Assembly (NCBI RefSeq): GCF_032362555.1
Contig: NC_083529.1
Coordinates: forward strand, 6,944,001-7,008,000
Length of the DNA stretch: 64,000 bases
Reading direction: 5' to 3'
DNA from: Amyelois transitella
Lineage: Eukaryota; Arthropoda; Insecta; Lepidoptera; Pyralidae
The position numbers and the translations under genes are program-made. Shown here piece after piece: positions 10,139 to 19,662 of this stretch (position 1 is its first letter; every line of letters begins with the position of its first letter). The notes below the pieces were generated by a model. It had not been told where the DNA came from, did no database searches, and saw only the letters and a list, made by a program, of their open reading frames with translations.

Positions 10139-12540
10139 ATGTCCGAGGAAGAAATAGAATATTTAGATGAAGATGCTGATATCGTACAACAGTGCGTTCA
10201 AAATGTATCATTAACCCAGAAACAGTTGGTGGAAACCGTAACACCGCAAACCCCATTGCTAGTGGAAAGACAACCGGTTTCAAAGAAGAAAAAACGTAAA
10301 ATCGAAGAGGATGATTCCGATTACGACCCCCGTGAAAATATTGTGCTTCCGCCTCCTAACCGGAATAAGAAGAAAAAGTATAATCCAATGATGCCGAAAC
10401 CTGCTGTGCCTAAGACCAGCACATCACTTCCATCGCAAAAAGTACAGTATCGGCAAACAAAAAAGGTTATACCTAGCACTGTTCCACTGCACACTCGTAG
10501 GAAAATGACTATTGGTATTCCGGACTATGATGATCCTCTATGTTTGCCAGTAAGAGCGATCATTCGGAATGCTATTGATAAAAAAAAGTTGAAGTCTTGG
10601 AATGATGCCTGCATTTCACATTTGAAGCACGCTGACAAGGTTTTAAAGCCTGAGAAAGGCGTGACTAAAGGATCTTCGAGGATGGTCGTGTTGAGAAAAG
10701 TTCTGAACAAAGACACTGGTAAGTAGTTAAGATGTTACATAAGATGTAACATGAGTTCTTTAGTTTTTGTAAATATTGAATTAATGTTTACTATTCTGAA
10801 GTGTTCTGTGGTTCTCGGCACTACAGTACAAATTAAATAATAGTACGACTCTATCTACCTAATAAAGATTTAACACACAATGTTTCCAATGACTTGAAGG
10901 AGGTTGTAACGGTAACAAAAGTTAGCGCTCAGCTGCCACCACAGAGAAGTTCTTCTACGCTAGTGAAGTTGATGTTGTTGAAAAAAATGCTGCAGTGCAT
11001 TTTGTTACCACTTCTTCTGCACTAACACCTTGGGAGCGGTAGTAAACTTAGTTTTAAGTAAATTATTTGACGTCAACCAATGTACCAATGTTGTGAAACC
11101 AAAAGATTTGACAATTATTATACGATCCTATAATAATGAATAAAAATTTTGAATTTGAATTTGCTAGTTGCAACGCCTAGGGAGGTTGCAACTGTAGAAA
11201 TACTTATTGCACGATTTAGACATTTCACTACTACTAGTTGAGGGCATCATATTCTTGTTCCACTTCACTGTGATTGGTTGACATTTTAGCAACTAAGGGA
11301 TAGGCTTACAACCTTGTGATTCATCTTTAAGGCGATGGGCAGGCAACCTGTCAACAATTGAATCTTAATTCCATCAAAAAGCCATAGATGATTGTGGCTC
11401 TCAGCCCTTTCGAGACAGTTGACTCTGTCTACCAAGATAGGGATAAAGACATTATTATGTGTTTATGTATATGTATTTAGATAAACATCCAAGACCCAGG
11501 ACAATCAGAGGAAGTTTGTTTCTCATCATGCCCTGACCGGGATTCGAACCCACACACAGATAAGCATATTACCGCTACGCCACGGAGGCCGTTAACCGTT
11601 TGAGCCATGAGCTACCAAAGGTTTTCTTAACAAAAAAAAATAATTTCTTCAGGAAAGTACGAGATTGCGGTGTGGACTAAAACATGCGTGGAAAATGAGA
11701 ACGGAGCCAAGAAATCTCAGAATTTCCAAAGCATACTGCCCAAATTCTCCGAGAGGACAGTCCTGAATGTCGATGCTACATCCAGAAAGCCTAAGAAATA
11801 TCGCCATGTAGATGAGGTGAGTAGAAGAGAATAGAATAGATTTATTTTCAAAATTGGATACAAGGTATCACTTATTGACATCACATCACTTAAATCTAAT
11901 TTTATCAACTACTGCTTCCGAAGCGCATGTCTACATAAAGCAGCAGGACCAAACTACACTGCAGCATTTTCACTGGACGTTAATTTACAAATATTGATCT
12001 CTTAAATCTAATTGTGGATGAAAGCACATTGTCTACATCGAAAAATGTGAATTATTATAAAAATAATGAATTTATAATTATAATAGGAAGTATGCAGAGA
12101 TTGTGGCAAGTGGAAAGAGGTAGTCTCTGCCTACCCCTCCTGGAAAGAGGCGTGATTTTATGTATGTATAATGATTTCAATAAGAATATTATGTCAAATA
12201 GATATATTATGTAGATAAAATAAGATATGTCCTACATACTATACAATTTGTTTAAATGTAAACCATGTCAAATATAGGAAAAATAAATTGTATTTCTGTG
12301 ACAATGTGCTGTGTAATTTTTAAATATCTTAAAGAACAGTCTATATGCCTCTGTTAATAAATTTTATTGTGTCAATTGCAGGTCATATTGACAAAGGAAA
12401 CCTACAAGAATGAAGACACATTGGTGGTCTACAAAACTAATGAACATCTGTCAGCTTCTTATGCTATGACTATACAGAACAACAGGTATAGAAGTTGATT
12501 AATTTGTTGATCTGCCCTCACTGTAAGAACATCGGTTACT

Positions 12541-12574
<34 letters not shown>

Positions 12575-15390
12575 AATCACGCTTCTTTCCCATAGCGGTA
12601 GGCAGAGACCACATCCTTCCACTTGCCACGATCCCTGCATTTCTTTCGCTTCAACCACATTTGTGAGTCTCCTCATGCAAACTCGTCGGTTTCGGGTACT
12701 CTTGACCAGACATTTTGCTAAAACGTCTCCGATTTGATCAAGGCCGTGTGGTTCTCGGCGCCAGTACAAAAAAGAATAGGACCACTCTATCTCTTTCCCA
12801 TGGATGTCGTACAAGGCGACTAAGGGATAGGCTTACAAATATGGGATTCTTTTTTAGGCGATGGGCTAGCAACCTGTCACTATTTGAATCTCAATTTTAT
12901 GCCCAATAGCTGAACGTAGCCTATCAGTCTTTTCAAGACTGTTGGCTCTATCTACCCCACAAGCGTTAAAGACGTGATTGTATGTATGCATAAAATGTAT
13001 TGTTATACATACATATGGTCACGTCTATATCCCTTGTGGGATAGACAGAGCCAATAGTCTTGAAAAGACTGATCGGCCACGTTCAGCTATTTGGCTTAAT
13101 GATAGAATTGAGATTCAAATAGTGACATGTTGCTAGCCCGTCGCCTAAAAAAGAATCCCAAGATTGTAAGCCTGCTATTATTATCTTTTTTTTTTTAATA
13201 AATCAATGGTTGGTGAAAGTATTCTTAATGTGAACCAATAATGTATTCTCTCATCTTAATTTCAGCTCGGAAGACAAAGACGGCGAGGAAAGCCCGCGGA
13301 AGTATCTCCGCGAGGTGTCGTGTTGCGGGATGTGCGCAGCCTGCTATCAGCTGTCGTACCGCAATGTGTCTCGGAAGGAAAATAACTGTGAGTTTTTAGA
13401 ACTAGATCTCCGTTGTTGACATTTTTGTTATGTGTGTAGACATACATACATATCATCACGTCTATATCTCTTACGGGGTAGACAGAGCCAACAGTCTTGA
13501 AAAGACCGAAAGGCCACGCTCAGCTATTTGGCTTAATGATAGAATTGAGATTCATATAGTGACAGGTTGCTAGCCTGTCGCCTAAAAAAGAATCCCAAGT
13601 TTGTAAGCCTATCCCTTACTCGCCTTTTACGACATCCATGGGAAATAGATGGAGTGGTCCTATTCTTTTTTGTATTGGTGCCGGGAACCACACGGCACCA
13701 ATACAATGTGTGTAGAAGTTTCTAATATTACTAGAATAAGCCCGCGTTGGCGGCAAGTGGAAATATGTAGTATCATACATACAAGATATACAAGGAGAGT
13801 GTGGAGGAAAAGGTCGGAGTATTGTATATCTGCTTAGTCAACCTGTTTTCATTCATTCTCTCCACATGACTGAACCATCTCAACATACCCTTTTCTATTA
13901 TGTAGTATATATGTAGTATCCTTTATGAGAAAAAGGTTATTTATACAAATGTGATCCCACTTCTGCCACCAAGAACTTAAAATACTATCTATTACTTAGT
14001 CCTACTCACTGATTGATCGATTGACTGTATATCGAACAGTGTCAGGGGTTTGTCCTGGGTATAGTCGGATGTCTGTATAAGACTCGAGTGCGATCCTTGC
14101 GATGCGATCTTGACATAATTTGTACAGTATGTACATATTTTATTTTATCTTTATTTTTATTTTATTTGACTAAATATTCGTATTGACATAATTAGTTCTA
14201 CATTCATTCATGTTTTTTAATGTAGACAATGTGCATTCGTCCACGATTTAGATTTAAGAGATCTATATTTGTAAATTGACGTCCGATGAAAAAACGCTGC
14301 AGTGTAGTTTGTTCCGCCGCTTCTTCTACACATGCGCTTTGGAAGCGGTAATAGTTATAATTAGATTTACGTGATGTGACGTCAATAAGTGATACCTTGT
14401 ATCCAATTTTGAAAATAAATCTATTCTATTCTATCCCACTTCTGCCCCCAAAAAGTTATTTAACTTTTTCTCTGACTTAGTGTTTGTCCAACAGTGGCAG
14501 TAGTTTGTCCAGTGTGCAGTCGGACATTCGTGAGTCTGTATAATTTGTTGACCCACGTCCGCTCCCACTCCAGCGATGATGTGAAGATGTACAAGAAGGA
14601 ATTCTCAAAATTACTGGCTCAGGTGAGTTGCCTTTTTTATTATACAAACATAATATCTCTAGCTTTTACCCGCAGCTTCGCCCGCGTGAATTTAGCGCCA
14701 TCCGCGCGTGCTAATTTAGCATAACCTACAAAAGAATGCAGGGTTTTCGCAAATCCCATAAGGTGTATAGTTTTTCGATGAAAAGTATTAGAGAATGAAG
14801 AAAAAAAACGGGGAAAATTATTCCTCCTTGAGGGCGGGCTTCAATGATGCCCAAAATAACTATTCCACGCGGACGAAGTCGCGGGCACAACTAGTTTGAT
14901 ATAATGTGTATTAAAAGATGTTGATTCAAAGACCGTACATTTAATTTTCAGGTGGTCGGCTACCATTACAAATGTCGCTTATGTCAAGAGCAATGCGATA
15001 GTATAAGAAATTTGAGACTCCACGTCGCTACGCACAAAGGTAAGATTAATATTTACTATTTTTAACCACCAATACAAAAAAGAATAGGACCACTCCATAT
15101 CTTTCCCATGGATGTCGTAAAAGGCGACTAAGGGATAGGCTTATGAACTTGGGATTCTTCTTTTAGGCGACAGACTAGTAACTTGTCACTATTTGAATCT
15201 CAATTCTATCATTAAGCCAAACAGCTGAACGTGGCCTATCAGTCTTTTTAAGGCTGTTGGCTCTGTCTACCCCGCAAGGGATATAGACGTGATTATATGT
15301 ATATATGTATGTGTGTATTTAAGAAATCTTTTTATAATTTCAGGTAATAAGACGTTTGTTTGTGAGGTCGGGAATCACGCAACAACTTAA
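10139..15390 (+). CDS. C2H2 zinc-finger protein, 410 residues, seven exons
   Basis: Exons: 10139-10718, 11653-11816, 12382-12485, 13266-13387, 14495-14622, 14952-15039, 15344-15390. All introns are GT/AG, the phases agree at every join, and the sum is 411 codons including TAA. The start follows GAAAC with no earlier in-frame ATG. The N-terminus is acidic, then a lysine cluster (KKKKRK, 49-54) may be a nuclear signal. Residues 300-308 are cysteine-rich (CCGMCAACY). Two classical fingers close the protein: C328/C331/H344/H348 and C374/C377/H390/H394, both C-x2-C-x12-H-x3-H, each split off in its own exon. Nuclear DNA- or RNA-binding is likely; the target cannot be read. Most introns hold retroelement copies. 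I do not recognise a named orthologue. Confidence 0.9.
10955..11163 (+). repeat. P-family repeat, A subtype
   Basis: Intron 1 copy, near complete. It runs from AAGTTGATGTTGTTG through TTCTTCTGCACTAACACC to the tail AATGAATAAAAATTTTGAAT. Confidence 0.8.
11465..11593 (-). repeat. T-family tRNA-derived SINE, partial
   Basis: On the minus strand it shows the A-box-like TGGCGTAGCGGTAA and the B-box GGTTCGAATCCC, followed by the T body (AGGGCATGATGAGAAACAAA). The tail is missing. Confidence 0.75.
11823..12040 (-). repeat. P-family repeat, B subtype
   Basis: The B subtype shares the P core but ends in AAAATAAATCTATTCTATTC. This copy starts just inside intron 2, seven bases after the exon end. Confidence 0.75.
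12086..12170 (+). repeat. L-family LINE 3' end, plus orientation
   Basis: GTATGCAGAGATTGTGGCAA, GTGGAAAGAGG, TAGTCTCTGCCTACCCCTCC and AGAGGCGTGATTTTATGTAT. Only the last 85 bp or so are present. It shows the L tail in the sense direction. Confidence 0.75.
12538..12725 (-). repeat. L-family LINE 3' remnant with (AC)n
   Basis: The minus strand encodes a decayed C-terminal peptide (RRVCMRRLTNVVEAKEMQ). The tail runs into a CACACA/TATATA microsatellite at 12538-12573. A plus-strand S copy starts 17 bp away at 12743. Confidence 0.7.
12743..12992 (+). repeat. S-family SINE, near full length
   Basis: Head GCCGTGTGGTTCTCGGCG to tail GACGTGATTGTATGTATG, in intron 3 of the zinc-finger gene. Confidence 0.9.
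13006..13190 (-). repeat. S-family SINE, head missing
   Basis: It starts with ACATACATATGGTCACGTC and stops after AGATTGTAAGCC. It ends about 75 bp before exon 4. Confidence 0.85.
13441..13698 (-). repeat. S-family SINE, full length with target duplication
   Basis: It runs from (CATA)n to ACCACACGGCAC. ATGTGTGTAGA occurs at 13430-13440 and again at 13706-13716, consistent with a target-site duplication, with a few extra bases beside the head. Confidence 0.9.
14222..14440 (+). repeat. P-family repeat, B subtype
   Basis: GTAGACAATGTGCATTCGTC to TCTATTCTATTCTAT, in intron 4. It contains CCGCTTCTTCTACACATGCG and GAAGCGG. Confidence 0.8.
14652..14900 (+). repeat. Lepidopteran interspersed repeat (ACGCGGACGAAGTCGCGGGC type)
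   Basis: AGCTTTTACCCGCAGCTTCG at the left and ATTCCACGCGGACGAAGTCG at the right. Related pieces are at 55130-55345 and 62400-62662. This copy lies in intron 5. Confidence 0.6.
15067..15315 (+). repeat. S-family SINE, head truncated by about 20 bp
   Basis: It starts with ACCAATACAAAAAAGAATAG and ends in GTATATATGTATG, in the last intron of the zinc-finger gene. Confidence 0.88.
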
Positions 15391-15435
15391 TATCAATGTT
15401 ATATTATTCAGTTTACGTTGTATTTAGATAAAGTC

Positions 15436-15441
15436 AATAAA
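15436..15441 (+). terminator. Polyadenylation signal of the zinc-finger gene
   Basis: AATAAA 46 bp after the TAA stop at 15388-15390 is the first such hexamer downstream. Confidence 0.6.
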
Positions 15442-15502
15442 ATATCATTAAGACAATATTTGGTTTTTTCTTTATTTTTTAAATATACAATAAAATACAA
15501 TA

Positions 15503-15645
15503 ACTAGAATAGAATAGAGTTATTTTCAAAATTGGATACAAGGTATCACTTATTGACGTCACATCACTTAAATCTAGCGGCGGAACAAACTACACTGCAT
15601 CATTTTCATCAGACGTCAATTTACAAATACAAATCAACTCTATTG
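15503..15645 (-). repeat. P-family repeat, B subtype
   Basis: AATAGAATAGAGTTATTTTC to CATCAGACGTCAATTTAC. An internal part including one stem arm is deleted. Confidence 0.7.
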
Positions 15646-15814
15646 CACCACAATAAATTACAGCAAATTCACAATCATGTATTGTATTAAAACACACAAA
15701 GTTTATCTGCTTAACCCAATGGTAGACTGTTAGATAATGCTATTAACATTAAGTCCGCCTATTGTACTTTACAAATTGTAATTGTTACAATAAAGTGTAA
15801 CAGACAATCAAGGG

Positions 15815-15995
15815 AAATGGTATTTCTCTTGTGAGCTATGGGCTAGCAGTTAGTATATTTTATATATTATATGTTAGTATTTGAATCTCAATTCCGTCAT
15901 TAATCCATACAGCTGAACGTGGCTTTTCAGTGTTTACAGCGATTGTTACCTCTGTCTACCCCGTTGTGGATAGTGACGGGATAAAATGTGTATAT
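15815..15995 (+). repeat. Degenerate S-family fragment
   Basis: Recognisable by CAGCTGAACGTGGC and CTCTGTCTACCCCG. Confidence 0.55.
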
Positions 15996-16070
15996 GAAAA
16001 AAAGTATAGCACAAAATCATGGTATTACTATTTGCAAACTGTCGCCGCATGAACCGTCTAGTTGCCGGCA

Positions 16071-16312
16071 CCAATTGGAAAAAGAATACGACTACTCCAT
16101 TTCTTTCCCCATGGATGTCGTAAAAGGCGACTAAGGGATAGGCTTATAAACTTGGGATTCTTATTTTAGGCGATGGGCTAGCAACCTGTCACTATTTGAA
16201 TCTCAATTCTATTATTAAGCCAAACAGCTGAACGCGGCATTTGTCTTTTCAAGACTGTTGTCTCTGTATACCCCGCAAGGGATACAGACGTGATTATAAT
16301 ATGTAAGTATGT
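16071..16312 (+). repeat. S-family SINE
   Basis: Diverged head GTTGCCGGCACC; tail ACAGACGTGATTATAATATG. Confidence 0.85.
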
Positions 16313-16704
16313 ATTTTTGCGTCATTGTTAAACAAAACTATTACTTCGCCAGCTCATATCGCGAAGTGATAGTTTTGTTGATATCAGATCAACTCGATAC
16401 AGGTAAAAATTATATAGTCTGTCCTGTCTGTCTGTCTGGAACCCTCCCTCTGAATAGTTGCCATAGGGATATCAATCGATACGGACAAATAGACAAACAT
16501 AATTACACAGCAGACATTGGGGTGAAATTAATTAGTATGCATGTATGTATGTATATTTGTTATAGTATTTGTATTGTGAATGTAGTACTATATTTAGTTT
16601 GTTGAAATTTGTTTTGAAACGTCCGAGATTTAATTTTTATGATGCGTTTACGCAAAAAACAAAGAATTTAATGATATAAGTAGATACTTAAATTATTAAA
16701 GAAA

Positions 16705-16895
16705 ATATACATACATAAAATCACGCCTCTTTCCCGGAGGGGTAGGTAGAGACTACCTCTTTCCACTTGCCACGATCTCTGCATACTTCCTTCACTTCAT
16801 CCACATTCATAACTCTCTTCATGTAAGCTCGGCGGTTTCGGGTACTTTTGACCTGACCCTTTACCAGGACGTCCTTAATTTGATCAAGATACATT
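16705..16895 (-). repeat. L-family LINE 3' remnant
   Basis: Minus strand. It begins at the tail ATACATACATAAAATCACGC and extends past the stop codon into the peptide-coding part, up to GACGTCCTTAATTTGATC. Confidence 0.75.
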
Positions 16896-16944
16896 CGTTT
16901 ATTAAAGAAAATATATATATTTTACTATGTTAAAGATTTGAGAT

Positions 16945-17060
16945 TTACCTCTACCTGTCTGTTACGCTTTCACGCCTAAACCACTGAACCGATTTTGATG
17001 AAATCTGGTACAGAGATAAAGTCGACCCTGAGGAAGAACAGGCTTTATTGCGAAAAAAGA
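16945..17060 (+). repeat. Lepidopteran interspersed repeat fragment
   Basis: CCACTGAACCGATTTTGATG followed by AAATCTGGTACAGAGATA is a common lepidopteran retroelement phrase. Confidence 0.45.
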
Positions 17061-17182
17061 AACCACGCATACAAAGCTGCAGGCAAAAAAATTGTAACCC
17101 AAAAAAGTTTTAACCACTTATATAAATGTGTCAAAACAACAATTACATCAAGATTACGATTGTAACAACAGATAATAGAGTC

Positions 17183-17233
17183 GGGTCAATGACCTGCGGG
17201 GGAGGAAGGGTCAACGCCCTGTGACGTCACGTG
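17183..17233. promoter_or_regulatory. Candidate nuclear-receptor / CRE / E-box cluster
   Basis: GGGTCA-A-TGACCT (17183-17195) is a one-base-spaced inverted repeat matching the ecdysone response element form. A further GGGTCA lies at 17208-17213. TGACGTCA (17222-17229) overlaps CACGTG (17228-17233), and another TGACGTCA is at 17314-17321. The block is unusually GC-rich for its surroundings and is not part of a repeat family seen here. Function is inferred from motifs only; no adjacent gene start is known. Confidence 0.35.
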
Positions 17234-17410
17234 GGGGTCCGAAATTTTAGGGTGAGATCCGATATTTTTCGATATGGCGAAAATTGTATTGCGAGGGGGA
17301 GATTTTATGTGTTTGACGTCATATGGCGATTTAGATACAGTGATAGTTTGCGAAATATGACGTTCGCTATAAACTAATAATAGTTATCGGTTTCGTCTGT
17401 GTACGTACGT

Positions 17411-17660
17411 ATATACATACATACATATAGTCACGTCTATATCCCTTGCGGGGTAGACAGAGCCAACAAAGAATAGCACCACTCCCATCTCTTTAGGATT
17501 CTTCTTTGGACTATGGGCTCGCAACCTGTCACTATTTGAATCTCAATTCTATCATTAAGCCCAAATGCTCAACGTGGCCATTCAGTCTTTTCAAGACTGT
17601 TGGCTCTGTCTACCCCGCAAGGGATATAGACGTGATCATATGTATGTATGTATGCTAGCT
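17411..17660. repeat. Chimeric S-family copy (tail-to-tail rearranged)
   Basis: It opens with a minus-orientation tail (ATAGTCACGTCTATATCCCT) and jumps at AGCCAACAAAGAATAG into a plus-orientation copy that ends in its own (TATG)n tail. Both ends are therefore S tails. Confidence 0.7.
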
Positions 17661-18363
17661 TGTTTATAAAACCTGACCACCTAATATTTTGAATGTAAAC
17701 TAGCTTTTGCGCGGGGCTTCGCTCCTGTGGGAATTTCCCGAAAAAAAATACTTAACCTATAATTTACTCCCGAAGCCCAGTCTATTCTGTATCTGTGCCA
17801 AATTTCATTTAATTATAAACGCGCCCCAAACACTCGCCTCTGGACTACTACAGCACTCACCAAGTGAAGTAGCACGCTATCATCAAATCTCCCAGGGAGT
17901 CCCGCTCTAGCGCGTTTTTTGGTGCAAAGAATGGTCATAGCTCTCCAGCGTGGTAATGCAGCAAGTGTTCACCTTTGCACCAGAAACTCTATAGGGTGGG
18001 TTGTAATTTATACCTCTATTTTCCGACGTTGTAATATAACAAATGTATAATTATTCGAAAAAAAAAAAAACCTTTTCAGAATCAGTTTAAAAATGATCAA
18101 CTTTAACAGCAACAGTATTCAGAGTAGTAGTTGTAGGTGGGTCTGATCCCAATCAGTGAGATGTGCTTCTGTGTCCGTGGCCTAGATGGTTAGGCCTAGG
18201 GAGGGGACGGTATCCTCTGGCGACTACTCGCTGGATCACGTGTCTATAGCTGAACCCACGACCTCTTAAACATAGTTAAACTAGTCCGCTAATAAAGGTT
18301 GTAGTAATTCTATGGATCTTTAAATTACCTGTCGTCTCTCTTACCTGCGACGATTTACCTAAA

Positions 18364-18435
18364 CGTACCAACTTCTTTCTCCTGGTGTTAAATCTGAACT
18401 TCCCTGGAGAGGAGACCCAGGTGCGTCTTTTGATC
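18364..18435. repeat. Short interspersed fragment (GGAGAGGAGACCCAGG type)
   Basis: It resembles the better copies at 34566-34668 and 54346-54440, which carry CTTTAGTCCCGGTTGCATCC and CTCTGGAGAGGAGCCCGGGG. Confidence 0.4.
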
Positions 18436-18444
18436 ATAATTTTT

Positions 18445-18602
18445 TAAATTGACGTCCGGTGAAAATGCTGCAGTGTAGTTTGTTCCGCCGCTTCTTCTAC
18501 ACATGAGCTTTAGAAGCGGTAATAGTTATAGTTAGATATAAGTGATGTGACGTCAATAAGTGACAACTTGTATCTAATTTTGAAAATAAATCTATTCTAT
18601 TG
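18445..18602 (+). repeat. P-family repeat, B subtype
   Basis: AAATTGACGTCCGGTGAAAA to TCTATTCTATTG, with both stem arms present. Confidence 0.75.
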
Positions 18603-19512
18603 TGGATTGCGTAAGTCAGGACACGAAGCCTTTGCAGGGGAACCTAACCCATATTGGATCAAGGGAAAAGCTGCACTAGATATGTGCCTTTTCCCTTGGT
18701 CTCATTTTACGACATAAAAAAATAGAAAAAATACAAAATAAGACTTCCAAAAAAAATGTTCGTACAAAAGGTTGAAATGTCTACATATAATTTTGTGTTT
18801 TTCATTATTCAGCTTCAAATAATATTTTCTTATATAATACTTTCCTTTACTGTATCAATTTAAAAAGAAATTGCAACAGAATATTTACTTACAATAAGAC
18901 TGCAGTAAAAAAAAAATCAAATTCTTAAAAAAAAAAAGTTTAAAAATCAACATATTAATCAACTTTACTGGCAGGAATTCGTCAATAATTAAGTGCCACC
19001 CCTCGCTAGGGTTGGCAGCGCGTGTCATATCAGATAGGGTGTCACCGGGATAGCCCTTCGTTGGTATTAGGGTTCGTTACCACAAATATTGAGTGCTGGG
19101 GTACGCCCGCTCCTCTACTGACGTTAACTTTTTTTTTCTCGACTGAATTACAAAAAAAAAATAGTAGCCTGTATCCTGTATCTGCATTGAAAATAATTTT
19201 GAAAATGGAAACCTAGTTTCGCATCTTTATAATAAATAATTTTTTATTTTTTTTTGATAAAGATTTGCGATGAGATTTATGAAAAAAAATTAAAATTATT
19301 AAAAAATTACCATTTAAAACCATTAAAAAAAACAATTTTTTTTTTTCAATTTTTCATTTTTAATTAATTTTGTAAGTATTCTTTTTTCGCAATCAAGAAA
19401 TATTTCTAAAATTAATGAAGTTTTTTATGCTATAGGTACATATGCATGTTATGTATTGTTTAAAGTTTTAGTGTTAGGTATTTGCATAACTTTATCGTTA
19501 AATTGTTCTTGC

Positions 19513-19662
19513 AGGCGATGAGCTAGTGACCTGTCACTATTTGAATCTCAATTCCATGAATAAGTCATACAGATCAACGTTACCTTTGAGTATGTCCATG
19601 ACTGTTGGCTGTGTCTAGCCCGCAAGGGATATGGACGTGATTATAATGTATTGATGTATGTA
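19513..19662 (+). repeat. S-family SINE, tail half
   Basis: GCAGGCGATGAGCTAGTGAC to GATATGGACGTGATTATAA. It is the last S copy before a stretch of almost 10 kb without any. Confidence 0.75.
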
